From positions 1,178,001-1,242,000 of the forward strand of contig JAPYXD010000742.1 of NCBI GenBank assembly GCA_030998225.1: 64,000 nt of DNA, written 5' to 3'. The notes beneath the pieces are model-generated. The model saw nothing but the letters and a program-made list of their open reading frames with translations, ran no database searches and was not told the origin of the DNA. Source of the stretch: Diplolepis rosae (Eukaryota > Arthropoda > Insecta > Hymenoptera > Diplolepididae). This document shows, piece by piece, positions 42,773 through 54,727 of this stretch. The position numbers and the translations under genes were made by a program. Position 1 is the first letter of the stretch; every line of letters starts with the position of its first letter.

Positions 42773-43452
42773 ACTTGAGTCATAGAATCCGAATCTGTAA
42801 TAAAAAATCGTTGCTTTTAATAAAAAACAAAATTTATTAGATCTTAAGTGCAAGAATCTTTATCCATAATTAATATTTATGTATTAAACTATCATTCACG
42901 CATATTTTTCTTGCATAAAATAAACAATATTTATAGGAAATTAATTCACGAAAAAATTCCATGAAAACCGTCTAGAACAAATTCTGAGAAATGACATACA
43001 TCGAATCGCAACAATCCAGGCTCTAAATTAATGCCTCAGATGCCGTAGGGTACAGGGTAGAAAAAGAAATTGTAATGTAAGCGAGTAAAGAAACTACGTC
43101 ATTCGGTAACGTACAGTAATTTATGCACTGAATGGTCTATTATGTCAATTTTGTTTTAGCTTTCATTCATAAATGACTTCTGTGTATTATTGAGACACCG
43201 TATCCGAACGATCTCAATAATCCAAGTTCAAGTATAATTTTGAAAAAATGTTATTTTATACCTTTAGACCTATAGTATTCATTCATACTTTTCCATCAAC
43301 AATAGAAATTTTACTGCGATCAATATTATTCAGTAGATAATAAATTTTACCTACCTATTGCACAAATATTTATTTAAACACTTTTGCACTGTAGTCTTGC
43401 TGTTGCACATTGAAACGCTACACATTTTTGGCACTTTAAAATCGTGCCAGTT
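42773..43452. other. AT-rich filler inside the giant transposon
   Basis: Nothing recognised between the second MITE and the right inverted arm. Confidence 0.45.
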
Positions 43453-44380
43453 CAGTGGCAACGCTAGTGTCGCATGTATGGTCACGTGACACTTCACGCG
43501 CTTTTTTAAAAAAATTACCGACAAGATTTGGCTGTAATTTTAATTTAAAAAAGTTTGATTTCTTCTATAAAAATATTTTTTTTATATTCCTATATAAGAT
43601 TTGTGTTCTAGTGTATTTATTATTGATATTCATAAGAATGTTCATGTTACAAAAATATTTTAAAGTATTCTGGAGCCTTTCAACGTCACGCCTTCTCCAC
43701 ATCCCTGTAACTAAAATTAATTCCACAATAGAATAACAAGAGTCAATATAATTTTCATGAAAAACGATATGAGCAAGTAGAAAATAAATATAAGTTATTA
43801 AATAAGCATAGCAAATTTAATAGACAAGGCATATTAAAACAAAAAAGATTTTTAGACAAACGATTTTTTAACGTATCAGTCTAAGATTGAAGTTTAGAGA
43901 TGAAAAAGTAGGCAAAAATTAAATCGTTAAGAATTTTGTAAATACCGATGAATAATTATCAAGAACTTAATAATTATCAATTCTGTAAACAAAAATCAAT
44001 GTGGTTATTTTGATCGAATAATTGATTTTTTTTAAAACAGCTAAATTGTATGTTTTCCAATTAAATTGTTAATAGCAATTATATTTATTGTGATCGAAAG
44101 GTTTGTGTCATCATTTATTACCACTTGAATAATTCTTAGCAATTTAAGTATAAAAAAACAAAGAAAAATATAAAAATAAAGATTATTTCTTGTTTGAAAA
44201 ACAGAATAACGATACCCACGTTCTAATATGTCGTATCCCACAAAATTTGAGAAATTGACTTTTTTTTGAAAAATGTATTAATAATAATGTTTTACAGCTT
44301 GTATTAAAATATTGGGAGTCAAATTGTTTATTTAATATTTTTAAATAAATATTCTAATATGTCGTATCCCACATCCATTG

Positions 44381-46003
44381 CACGGAGAAAAATAGTTGAA
44401 GTAATTTTACTCAACTCTGTCGATTAAACTTGGGACATAAGGACATTTGAACATCTATTAAATCCTAGTCAGGTAAAATCAATTTGATATATACCTAATT
44501 CACCCAAAGTGAATAACAATAAGCGTAACATAGGGAATAGTAAGGAGTTGAGTAAAACGTTATCGACGACAGGGCACCAACATGCGTCAGTGGGTTAACA
44601 TGAAATGTATAAGTATATCACCGACGCTTGAGCAATGATCCCAGAATGCGTAAGATTTTTGCTCCCACCATGGATCCCACCAGCTCATGGTTTCTTCCTC
44701 GCTCTACTGCACGAAGTTGGTTGAATGAGGAAGACGCAATGAGCTGGTGGGATGCATGGTGGGAGCAAAAATCTTACGCATTCTGGGATCACTGCGCTTG
44801 AGGTGCTTCAAACCGTAGTTGGGTAAAATGAGCATCGGGAGTATTATTTGAACTGGCAATGGTATGCTTCTCTCAAATAAAAAAAAATTCTTACCTCGAG
44901 CCTGCTAATAGTCATCCGGTACATACATAAACAACTTACAAATGCATTCACACTATTCAGACGTAGCCAATCACATTTCAAATTACAAATACACTTAAAC
45001 ATATAACCTTACATACATAAACCTAATAACTTATATATAGTACGATACGCTTTCGTCGAATCACGCACACGCTCGCTTACAATGCTGAGATATAAAATTT
45101 GGAACTTTCTTATATAGTGACTGCATGAGTTATTCAGAGCTTGTGAAAGTAAGTGCCGTCAATAAAATTTTTTAGCCTTACTCAAGTAAAAATAAATCAA
45201 CTTTTTTCATAAATGATTAATAAAATATTTTTTTAAATTAATATAATTACACAATTATTATAACTATGATTATTGATATATATAATATAATTATTAAATT
45301 ACATTTAGTATACATTTTTATTATAACAACGTATGAAGTTTAGTGAAACTAAATTTTCAAATGTATATTAAAAAATTGCATTATTATTAAGAAGTATCTT
45401 GTATAAAAACATTTAAAAGAAGGTTCTTTTATTTTCTGTGTTTTATATTTTCAAAATATGGATTTTACATTTGGGAATTCCAAATTATTATTCTGCCTGA
45501 GTAATTTATGTGATATTTCATATTTTATGTAATACACTTATCGATTTTTGTTTTGTTTAAATTTTCATAAGATCAATTTAATTTTAAGAATTTAAGTTTT
45601 TGAAATTAAAAATTTTTCATGTGTGCCCAAGGCGCAGATTACTTTCATTCGTTCCTGCGTGAATAGATGTAGCTCTTGGAATAAATCTTGCGATTCACGG
45701 TTTACTCAACTCTTGATGGAAGCGTAAAGTAGAATGAACGGAAAGCTCTACTATTTTGGTGATTTAATAAAAGATTGGTTTTTTATAGTTATACTACGAG
45801 TAATAATATATATATTTAAAAATTTTTAATGCACGCTTTCATACTTCACCCTACACTTCTGAATTTTACTCAACTTTGATTCATTTTCGAACATTTAATA
45901 CATCACAAATAAATACAGTGATACTAAATAACTTCTAACTTGTCCTTATGTCCCAAATTTGATCGGAAGTTGAGTAAAATTACTTTAACTATTTTTCTCC
46001 GTG
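44381..46003. mobile_element. CGGAGAAAAATAG-family element, complete copy
   Basis: Ends CACGGAGAAAAATAGTTGAA and the inverse of CACGGAGAAAAATAGTTAAA, both continuing to TTTTACTCAACT. Other, rearranged copies occur at 54,150-59,312 and 60,449-63,060. 1,623 bp including a 162-bp hAT MITE. No ORF with a recognised domain; the short ORFs shared by copies (for example 58,846-59,154 and 61,399-61,626) are similar only because the DNA is. Confidence 0.8.
44633..44794. mobile_element. hAT MITE, near-perfect palindrome, 162 bp
   Basis: Ends CAATGATCCCAGAATGCG and the inverse of CAGTGATCCCAGAATGCG; pairing runs through CTCCCACCAT to the middle. CGCTTGAG is duplicated at 44,625-44,632 and 44,795-44,802, and relatives at 61,425 and 59,120 have it once. 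An 8-bp duplication marks hAT. Confidence 0.95.
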
Positions 46004-46339
46004 TGGTTAAGTCAGCGCTAGCGATGTGACAGTCAATTTTTATTTTGTGATTAGTCTTAAGTTTATTTTAAGAAATTATTTAATAAAGTGAGTAAGAAGG
46101 TAATTACAAATAATATTTTTACAACTCCAATTAAATCTAGAGCATCCGCTGAAACCTCTGTTTGTAGATCGGTTAAAAATAATTAAAAGTAAATGGCAAC
46201 AATTACAGGCATTAAAAAAACTGATAAGGTAACTGAACAGACTAAGAGTAAGAAACGAAAAGCTAATCAAGTTTTTGATTTTTTAAAAAAATTATTTTCA
46301 AAAACACAAAAGTAGTGCTCAATCCCTCAATTTTGATTG

Positions 46340-46446
46340 GATGTGGCTGGTTAACGAACTTGTCCTTACTTTTTCGGCTCCGATAAAGTGTACCAAAGCT
46401 CAATTCAATCTGATAATTCTATCGAGAGTTATGCCGCACACGACCT

Positions 46447-46479
<33 letters not shown>

Positions 46480-46615
46480 AAGACACTTTCGTAAAAACCA
46501 TTTTTTCTGACTCAGGGGGTCTCAAAACGTAAAGATTTGATGAAAATTTCGAAAGTCATTTTTCACATAAAACCAATACCTTCTCATCCATGATGAGAAT
46601 GTAAAAATGCTTTAA
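46340..46615 (-). repeat. Dispersed repeat with (CAGA)n microsatellite
   Basis: Inverted relative of 31,720-31,935; the tetranucleotide CAGA is repeated about eight times at 46,447-46,478. Confidence 0.85.
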
Positions 46616-48089
46616 GCAATATTAAAGATAGTAAAAATAAAATGTATCAATAATGTTATATTATAATAATTATGAATTAAACAATACAAAATAAGAGAGA
46701 AAAATGTTATATATGGGATGAAACAATATTTAATTATAAAACGATTAAATCAATTTCTTTTCTAAAATACATTTTAATTTTTTCTTCTTGCGTAACCCAC
46801 ATAAATATCATAAAATTTATTTAAATAATTTTTTTTGCTTTAATTATTATTATTTATGCATTGTTATGAACGTATAAAAAAAAATTTTGTTTACATTTAT
46901 TTATTTGTGCTAACAACACGTTTTTATCGTTTCCTGAAAAATTTTCCAAATGTGGGATACGACATATTAGAACGTGGGTATCGATAATCTATTCATCTGA
47001 TTTTAGCAAGTGTTTTATATAAGTGTCAAAGTAAGATAAAGTAATAATTTTTCTGTCTTAGAGAAAGTGAATAATTTTCTAGATTAGATTTGAAAGAGTC
47101 TAATTGCTTACATAAAATTAACTCTATCCAAGTATCCAACCTTTAATATTTATTATTAAATTAAAATCCTCAGCTTGAAAATTTGAATTATGATTTTATG
47201 GAGGAAAAAATCAATTGTAGCATCGGATGAAGAAAATTTTCGGTGGATAAGATACAGATGAAAAAAGGTGAATGGAATTGAAATGTACTAATGATAAAAA
47301 TTCCATTTTATAATTTTATAAAATATGTTCAATAAATGTAATTTGAACCTGTGTATAATATTCAAACGTAACAAATCATTTAATGGCAAATCGAAAAGTA
47401 TTGAAAAGATTAATTTACCTTTGCAGGATGAAAGATTTTTTCTACTATTATTATAGAATTATACTCTATTATATTTAAAAATAAGAAAACCCACAACAGT
47501 TATGGATAATTATAACACCAAATAGTTTTTCGACTGATATGAAGATTTTTTTAAATTTAAATTTCGCGCTTGTCTTACGTGCGCTGAAGGCAGGAACAGC
47601 TGCGCGGCTGCGCGGTGAAACAGTTGTTCATGATATTTCCGGTTGATTTTTACACTCTTAAAAGTTAAATATTTTCTAAAGTTTTGACTACCAAACGCCA
47701 CAACCTGACGACCAAACATCAGCAAACGAAAATAAAAGTATTCCAAAAGGAATTTTTGAAAAATATTAAAGTGGTGTGCTACCGTGAAGTGAGCACCCCA
47801 ACTTTAAAACCTTAATAACTTTTATAATTTTGACTACCAAACGTTAAAGCCTGACGACCAAACACTAACAAACGACTAACAAACGATTGCAACAATTTTT
47901 ATTCAGAAATTCCAAAAAGTGGCGTGCTACCGTGAAGTTAGCACCCCAACATAAAAACCTTAATAACTTTTTTGATTTTGACTACCAAACGTTAAAACCT
48001 GACGACCAAACACTAACAAACGACTAGCAAACGATTCCATATAATAAAATCAAAAAATATTATAGTCGGGGTGCTAACTTCACGGGCAT

Positions 48090-48216
48090 ATTCCAAACAT
48101 ATGAATTACTATTGCAGCAATATTTTTGATTAACTATCAAATATATTTTGTTGAATTACTTAAAAACATTCAGCTATATTCATATGGCTGATAAATCCCA
48201 AGCATTTCATTCAGTG
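48090..48216 (+). mobile_element. Right half of the split 241-bp CACTG MITE
   Basis: Matches the right half of 59,622-59,862 and ends in CATTTCATTCAGTG. The first nine bases repeat the nine left of the giant element. AA lies outside both MITE ends. Confidence 0.9.
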
Positions 48217-48516
48217 AACACCGAGCGCGAAATTTAAATATTAAAGAGCGCGAAGTGCGATTACCAAAACACGCGTCCTAGATGCGCTTAAATGTATAAT
48301 TTTGATGCTAATAAACTGATACTAAACTTGAATGTATGCAAAGAATATAAGAACGAGTGCGAAGCGCGACAATCGACTCGCACGCCCTAGGCACGCTCAA
48401 ATTTTTTTATTATATTAATCAAAAACTTCTTGTCAGAAATGAATAAAATATAAAATTTGTCATGAAATATTATTTTTAATGGCAAATTAGATCTTTTGGA
48501 TTTATTCAAAAAATTG
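48217..48516. other. Sequence without recognised genes
   Basis: Two stretches with GCGCGAAGTGCG / GTGCGAAGCGCG and CGCGTCCTAGATGCG / CGCACGCCCTAGGCACG words suggest a diverged duplication of about 115 bp. Nothing else seen. Confidence 0.4.
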
Positions 48517-48660
48517 AAATTAAAGCGTGCACCTTGCATGTGTAGGGAGGAACCAAACCTCCGTTCTATGCATGTCTTGCCGTTTATCGCAGCAAGTCCC
48601 CGGCAAGGCAAGCATAGGACATAGAACTTCCGACACATGCAAGATGCACGCTTTAAATTT
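48517..48660. repeat. Long hairpin of 144 bp
   Basis: Arms AAAGCGTGCACCTTGCATGT and the near-perfect inverse pair; inner pairing (TTGCCG with CGGCAAG) extends the stem. No protein signal. Confidence 0.8.
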
Positions 48661-48762
48661 TTTCGGTTTTTTTATAAGTTCAAAACATCTACTTTACCGT
48701 AAATAATAATATTGCACGATAATTTAACGACTTGCTGTTACATAGAAATTCATCCATAAGTA

Positions 48763-49484
48763 CTATATATAAATTTTTCCAAATCATTTCAGTCGATTAT
48801 GTCGATAATTAGAAGAGTGTATCACTCACCATGATAACAAAACTCTACCATATCGACCTTATCAACCTGTGATTTAGAATTAACGCCATTTAAGACCAGA
48901 TGGAATTTTCAATACATATTTAAAAAAAAAAAATTTCTGTGAAAAAAGGAACGTTTCCACTCCGCTGGGTATCGAGCCCAGGACCTTTCGATTGCCGATC
49001 GAATGCTCTATATCTGAGCTACGGAGGTTCCATAAAAATGTTCTTACAGAATCTATTTATACCAATTAACCATATCAACCTTATCAACCTGTTATTTAGA
49101 ATTAACGTTATTTAAGACCAGATGGAATTTTCAATATATATTTGAAATTTTTTTTTTTATATCAATCGAAAGACCTGGGCTCGAATCCCAGCGCAGTCGA
49201 AAGCGTCATTTTTTCCACAAAAAGATTTTCAAATTCTTTAAATGAAAGACCTGGGCTCGAATCCCAGCGCAGTCGAAAGCGTCATTTTTTCCACAGAAAG
49301 ATTTTCAAATTCTTTAAATATTATATATATATATTGAAAATTCCATCTGTTCTTAAATGTTGTTAATTCTAAATCACAGGTAGATAAGGTTGATATGGTA
49401 GAGTCCAGTTATCATGGTGAGTGATACACTCTTCTAATTAGCGACATAATCGACTGAAATGATGTGGAAAAATGTGTATATAGT
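48763..49484. repeat. Foldback with about 160-bp arms carrying tRNA-like units
   Basis: Arms 48,763-48,925 and 49,322-49,484 are inverted copies (AATCGACTGAAATGAT, GGTGAGTGATACACTCTTCT blocks). Inside lie a minus-strand tRNA-like unit (48,957-49,030, other subfamily), a second partial copy of the left arm (49,070-49,143) and a tandem pair of tRNA-like 3' halves with tails (49,162-49,244 and 49,245-49,320). Confidence 0.8.
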
Positions 49485-49540
49485 TCATGATATATTCGTG
49501 GCCAAATTGGTGTAAATAGATCCTGTGGGAAAAGTCTCGT

Positions 49541-49618
49541 GGAACCTCCATAGCTCAGATGATAGAGCATTCAACCGGCAATCGAAACGTCCTGGGCTTG
49601 ATACCCAGCAGAGTGGAG
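49541..49618 (+). repeat. tRNA-like SINE head, second subfamily
   Basis: TAGCTCAGATGATAGAGC (A-box side) and a T-arm-like CTGGGCTTGATACCCAG are present, with the same GGAACCTCC and GGAGGCGTTCC edges as 48,957-49,030. Acceptor pairing is poor, so it is not called a tRNA gene. Confidence 0.65.
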
Positions 49619-49835
49619 GCGTTCCTTTTTGCACAGAAAAAAAAATATCGACATCAGTACTAAGTCTATGTAGAAGAATCAAATTTAAAATATAATCAAC
49701 TCAATATCAGAAGTTTTGAGAAATTAAATTTATAAAATAAATTAAGAAATTTAAGGTCTGAATTAAAAAGTAAAATATTGGTTGAAAAATAATTTTAGTT
49801 CCATAGAATCTCCATTTGTCATATAAAAGCAAAAA

Positions 49836-49882
49836 CTAAATTAAAGTTTTGAATAAGGTGAAATTCAATCATTCCTTGAACA
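49836..49882 (-). repeat. Truncated 3' LTR of the BEL/Pao element
   Basis: 47 bases match the start of the 5' LTR (TGTTCAAGGAATGA with one difference over the length), then the match ends abruptly. Confidence 0.8.
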
Positions 49883-49934
49883 TACCGCCCGCCTCGAGTG
49901 CAGCTGCAGCTCGAGAACCTTAAAATTTTCCTTA

Positions 49935-50449
49935 TTACGCAATATTTGAATACAACTTGTGGTGCTTTTGTAAGGAATGTAAATAGTCAATAGCCCATCT
50001 TTTCCAAAATATTTCGGAGATTTTCTGCACTAATTGCCAACGAGTTAATTGATTTTCGGCAGTAAATTCTACAGAGGGTTCTGTAATGCTAGTCAATGGA
50101 GTTCCAATAAAAAAATGTCCCGGCGTTAAATAAGAGAAATCTTCCGGATCATTGGATAGTGGAGCGATTGGAAGAGAATTAAAACAACTCTCAATACGTG
50201 TCAAAAGAGTTGAAAACTCTTCAAAGGTGAGAGTATGGTTGGCTACGATTCGCTTAGATGGTGTTTAAAACTTTCAACGCCTGCTTCCCACAAACCCCCG
50301 AAGTGAGGAGCAGAGAGAGGCACGAAATGCCATGTAGTACCTTGAATAACAAACTCATTATGTAAATCAGTATTTAGTCTCAACCGCACGATTCCCCTCC
50401 TCAATTCCTTGTTAGCACCATGAAACGTCGTCCCGTTGTCGCTGTACAA
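49935..50449 (-). pseudogene. pol: BEL/Pao integrase, catalytic and C-terminal parts
   Basis: Two ORFs in different frames: 50,449-50,243 with the catalytic Asp in YSDNGTTFHGA, followed by GGLWEAGVES where the Glu-containing segment is expected, and 50,204-49,935 with the C-terminal PLTPGHFLIG-type block (here YLTPGHFFIGTPL) and RWQLVQKISEIFWKRW. They would join cDNA to the host genome if intact. Confidence 0.85.
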
Positions 50450-50592
50450 ATGAGCAGGTCTTCCTCGCCTTGAAGATAATCGCTGAGAGGCGGCTAGAAA
50501 GGCAGCAGAAAAATAATCAGAAACCAGCTTTTGTTACCACGTCCAGGAGCGTAACGTACATTAAAGGGACCAGCATAGTCTAGTCCTGTGTG

Positions 50593-51243
50593 TTAGAAAG
50601 GGCGATTAGGGGTTACTCTAAAATCGAGTAAATCACTCATTAGTTGTCGGGAGAGGGTTGCCTTCTCTCTCGTGGACTGTATGCAACCTTTGATTAAGCC
50701 CTTAACAAGAGAACGCGCCCTTAAAATCCAAAACCGTTGTCTAAGCGTATGAAGGGTCAATTGTGGACCAACATGTAAGGATCTCATATGCGCAAGCGCA
50801 GCTATAAGCTCATTTATTTGATGCCGTGGTGAAATGATAGGGTGTTTCTCATCATAACTGATGGGAGCATACCGTAGTCTTTCCCCTACTTGCAAAAGAC
50901 CGGAGGAATCCAAGAAGGGGTTCAACCTTTTTAATGGGGAGTTCTTCTTAATTTCTCCATCATCATTCAAGGCCCTGATTTCACGCGAAAAGGAACTGGT
51001 TTGAGCAATTTTTATCCAAAACATCCCGGCTTTTTGGATCTCAATCATACTGAGCGAACGGGACAAAAACTGAGGATCTGGTCTGACTGATTTACTGAAT
51101 TTTAAGACAAATATGTCGATAAACCTTTTGCAGTAAGCAGTCACTCGGAGTAATTTAGGCCAAAATGAAAATTTGAACATTAAATTAAGCGGAGTCTTAG
51201 TCACGGTCGAAATGTAATGACTTTTATGCACTCGCAGTTCCAA
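50593..51243 (-). pseudogene. pol: BEL/Pao linker and integrase zinc-binding region
   Basis: Residues around HMRSLHVGPQLTLHTLRQRF are the His pair of the HHCC domain. The Cys pair reads CIQST where CxxC is expected, so the second Cys is Ser in this copy. The end (DFRVTPNRPF) leads to the catalytic core, whose start is disrupted by a stop at 50,593. Confidence 0.82.
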
Positions 51244-51279
51244 GTCAATTGGCGAAGGGGAGTCTTGAAACTCATTAGG

Positions 51280-52701
51280 TCATTTAGTGAAATGGAATTT
51301 CAACCACGGTGGACCTTGCCACCATAATGAGTACGTTGAAATTCTTTTTGGCGAGAGTCCTCTCGTGGCACAATCAGCCGGATTATCCTTGGTTGAAATA
51401 TATCGCCATTTGGCGAATGGTACTAGCTCATGAATCAAGGATACCCTATTTGCCACAAAAACCGGCCAATTAGAAGGATGTTTGCCAAGCCAGGCCAAAA
51501 CTGTTACGGAATCAGTATAACAGTGTATTGGAACACTTTCAAGTGACATAGTTTCCATTAAGAATCTAAGCAATTTTGCCAGCAATGCAGCTCCACATAA
51601 TTCCATGCGTGGAATTGACAAGTATTTGACTGGAGCTACTTTTGATTTAGCAATTAACAAGCAAACGTAAGCGTTATTAAGATCTTAATTAAGAATTCTA
51701 AGATACACAGAAGCCGCATAAGCCTTAGAAGAGGCATCCGAAAATCCATGCAGTTCAATATTTAAGGTTTGTAGTTGTCCGGTCCATCTGGGAACTTTCA
51801 GAGACTCGAGATTGTTCAAGGTATTATGATAGTCAAACCACTGGCCCTGAAGGTTGGCAGGCAACCTTTCATCCCAATCGAGCTTTCTTAACCAAAGCTC
51901 TTGCATTAATAACTTGGCCACCACTATAACTGGAGCTAGCCAACCCATGGGATCATATAGTTTAGATATTAAAGAAAGGACGACCCGCTTAGTGGCAATC
52001 TCGATTGCATAGGGACTTACTTTAAAAAGAAAGGAATCAGTTTTAGGATCCCAAAACAAACCTAATACCTTAAGCTGAACATCTTCTGTCAATGGAAATT
52101 CTATTGCCCTTTCATGTTTGCCGAAGGGACAATTTTCTAATAATTCTGAATCATTAGATGCCCATTTACGCAAGTAGAAGCCTCCAGATTCCAATAATTG
52201 AGATACTTGAACTCGTTTCTCTTTGGCTAGTACTTTAGTATTTGCTCCAAACAAAACATCGTCAACGTAGATTTTTCTCTCTAGAATACCCTTAGCTAAA
52301 AGAAACCTTTCTCCCTCATCACTAGCTAATTGTCTTATTACCTTATTGGCCAAATAAGAAGCACATACCAACCCATAAGTGACAGTCAGAAGTCGATAAG
52401 CCACCACTCGGTTATCACGAGAGCACCATAAAATTCTCTGGTAGTTGCAGTCTCGAGGATCTACCAAAATTTGTCGGAACATTTTTTCGATATCGGCCAT
52501 GTACACAAAACGAGATGATCTCCAATTCAGAATAATCGAGTCTAAGTCATTCAAAATCCTTGGACCCACGTGTAAATGTGTATTTAAGGATGTATTGTTA
52601 GAAGTGAGACTTGATGCATTAAAGACAACCCTCAGCGTCGTAGTAGAGCTACTTTCTCTTAACACTGGGTGATGTGGTAAGTACACAATTTGAGCAGTCA
52701 T
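51280..52701 (-). pseudogene. pol: BEL/Pao reverse transcriptase and RNase H
   Basis: The ORF 52,701-51,685 has RT blocks YLPHHPVLRESSSTTTLRVV, YMADIEKMFRQI and YVDDVLFG, then the Pao-type continuation ISKLYDPMGWLAPV. Frame is lost near 51,670 and RNase H continues in 51,660-51,280 (IPRMELCGA, YTDSVTVLAWL, NPADCATRG). Upstream of 52,701 about 20 further codons in another frame belong to RT before homology ends near 52,770. Confidence 0.9.
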
Positions 52702-52774
52702 CTAACTGCTCTTCCAACACACGTTCTATATGTCCTAGTCTGTCATATTCGGATAAAAGTTCCGAATATATATA

Positions 52775-53589
52775 TTTAAATTAAATATAATTTCGCTTAC
52801 GGAAACAATTCATTGATACATTAATTTACATTCTCCCCTTTTGAGAAAAGAGAATTAAGAGTGTGAGTACAATACTTGACCATGTTTATGTTATTTTCAT
52901 AATTCTTCGTGAAAATTGTAAACAATTCGTTAAAAGGAATTCACCAGCAAAGTTTTCATTTAATTTAAAATCAAAGCATTCAATAATGTAGTATATTATA
53001 ATACAGCAATGCATGTCATCATCAATATAGACCTTACTGAAGTAAGAAATAAACAGCCTCAAGCTGTTGACGATGATAAGCTTGTGAACTTATTATTTCT
53101 CCACTTGACTGAAGAAGAGTTTCAATCCTACGAAGACTTCAAGCGACAAAGTGTTGACTTCCAAATTTGAGAGGGACAACGTTATCCAAATGACAGAGAA
53201 AGGACTCCTTGGTGAAAGCAATTTGACTTTGCCTGCTGATGTCAGGTCACACACAGTGATAAATGCCACACACAGTGATAAATTTCACACACTTGCTTTT
53301 CCCAAATGAGCGTCTTAAATTGTTGATTTTTCCAATCAAAAAAATAATAATAATTTTATTAAGTCCAACCGCAGCGACTTAATTACGATTACTGCCAAAA
53401 CTGTGGTACTTTAATCTTTGATAGCCACAAGAGTTTAATGTGAACCGCGAACTTCTTTTATCGAACTTGCCACTCTGTGATGCTATAGTAGCGATCGACA
53501 TTCAAATTTTCACTAACTGTCTTTTGGTAGTTATTTCACACCTTTTGCGTTAGAGACGTTTTCCACGCACTATCCGGCTCGAAGGACAA
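52775..53589. other. Rearranged 5' internal region of the BEL/Pao element
   Basis: Gag is absent. The part next to the LTR (GTCCTTCGAGCCGGAT on the minus strand) is the usual post-LTR leader. The tandem pair CACACACAGTGATAAAT lies at about 53,248-53,285. The rest is unrecognised AT-rich sequence. Confidence 0.5.
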
Positions 53590-53967
53590 TGTTTAATTTA
53601 TTTTCAATAGCTTCTTATTATTCGTTAGAGATTGCTGGATTCGGAAGAGGTAGACAATGATGATTCAAATCGTCTTGTTATGAACTGTTTATTATTCACT
53701 ACATTAAAGTTTTGATCCTTTTTGGTTTTGATCTGACTCTCACTAAGAGTAGTTAACTTAATACATGTAAATTGAGATTAAAGAGAGTTTGAATAATTGT
53801 CCTTTTAATTAAAGGTTCGATAGGCAACGATAATCCGTCGCGGTTCACAAGTAGAGTCACACTGACTCTCTTATCGCTTACTTACTAACACGCACTCAAC
53901 ACACCTTCACACTCACAAGCATAAATTAAAGTTTTGAATAAGGTGAAATTCAGTCATTCCTTGAACA
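53590..53967 (-). repeat. 5' LTR of the BEL/Pao element
   Basis: 378 bp, starting TGTTCAAGG and ending AACA on the minus strand, with AATAAA signals near its end and the BEL-type leader directly after. Confidence 0.75.
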
Positions 53968-54149
53968 GTAACTTTCTTTCATCTATTCTATAAAATGTTA
54001 GTTTTTTATTTTTTAGTTTTGGAATTATTACAACTTACCATATCCGCAGAATAGTAATTGAATTATGATAATTATTATTATTTATAAGTTTACAAAACTG
54101 CAAAAATGACTTTATGAATTGGGTGCCATAGAATAATTAGTTTACGCGA

Positions 54150-54727
54150 TTACTATTCGTTTTTACGTAGTATACGCTATTTAAAATGCTTTGTATAATC
54201 ACATTTTTACAATGCGGTTGTAATACAAAATAGGATTCATGATATGTCGTACAATTTAACTTTTCAACCGTAATTTTTCAAAACTTGAGTAAATAAGAAT
54301 GAAAGTGATATTAAATCACGAAAACTGTAGAGCTTTCCGTTCATTCTACTCTACGCTTCAACCGAGAGTTGAGTAAATCGTGAATCGCAAGAATTATACC
54401 ACCAATATCAACTCACGCAGGAACGAATGAAAGTAATCTGTGCCTTAGGGCACACATAAAATATTTTTAATTTGAAAAACCTGTTGAATTTTCAGCATTA
54501 ATAGTGGATTCTACATATTTATAAACTATTGATTTTAAACATTCATCGTATTGCAGTCGTGTTTGATCGTGTTTTGTCTGTTCGTCACGAAGCTTTTATA
54601 CTTGCTTCTCAGTGGCAACCACTATTTGTCTTAATGATTATCCACTAGTTTATATAATTTATTTAAAACTTTCACATGATCTAGTTATATAGATTCTGTA
54701 AGTTTAATAAATTCATAATTTTTTCTT
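54150..54727 (-). mobile_element. CGGAGAAAAATAG-family copy, first part
   Basis: Inverse of 45,590-45,770 and beyond in the complete copy at 44,381 (shared: GAGCTTTCCGTTCATTCTAC, GCAGGAACGAATGAAAGTAA). Its end is missing on the left. The copy continues at 58,270 after the LINE insertion. Confidence 0.75.

Larger units (their letters stand above)
44210..46983. mobile_element. TIR element in the right arm, CGATACCCACG ends
   Basis: Ends CGATACCCACGTTCTAATAT (continuing TGTCGTATCCCACA) and their exact inverse at 46,950-46,983. ATAA is duplicated at both junctions, and the left arm has it once. The internal word TTCTAATATGTCGTATCCC recurs at 44,351. No transposase. It holds the next nested element and the inverted (CAGA)n repeat. 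Confidence 0.85.
32395..48089. mobile_element. Giant TIR transposon, 15.7 kb, with about 1.86-kb inverted terminal repeats
   Basis: Outer ends ATGCCCGTGAAGTTAGCAC and its exact inverse. Flanking nine bases ATTCCAAAT (32,386-32,394) and ATTCCAAAC (48,090-48,098) look like a 9-bp duplication of the host MITE, whose empty copy has ATTCCAATA. After removing later insertions the arms are 1,857 and 1,859 bp. Inside is a decayed transposase-peptidase gene (36,525-40,839), two MITEs and AT-rich filler. A 9-bp duplication, long arms and DDE transposase fit a Mutator-like element. Without its two late guests it would be about 11.8 kb. Confidence 0.85.
43453..48089. repeat. Right inverted arm of the giant transposon
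   Basis: Inverse of 32,395-35,332, including mirrored short ORFs (43,455-43,736 and 47,510-47,746; the latter differs from its partner by one residue). A 2,774-bp nest (44,210-46,983) interrupts it at a site that is intact in the left arm. Confidence 0.88.
49836..53967 (-). mobile_element. BEL/Pao LTR retrotransposon, decayed
   Basis: The 5' LTR is 53,590-53,967; the 3' LTR survives only as 47 bp at 49,836-49,882, preceded by a purine-rich GGCGGGCGGTA tract. RT, RNase H and integrase pieces occupy 52,770-49,935. Gag, protease and the RT start are missing: the internal stretch 52,775-53,589 is not coding and partly foreign. Confidence 0.88.

Noticed and set aside
32395..48089. Polinton/Maverick giant transposon
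   Set aside because: Size and inverted ends would fit, but there is no protein-primed polymerase, ATPase, capsid or retroviral-type integrase gene, and the duplication is 9 rather than 6 bp.
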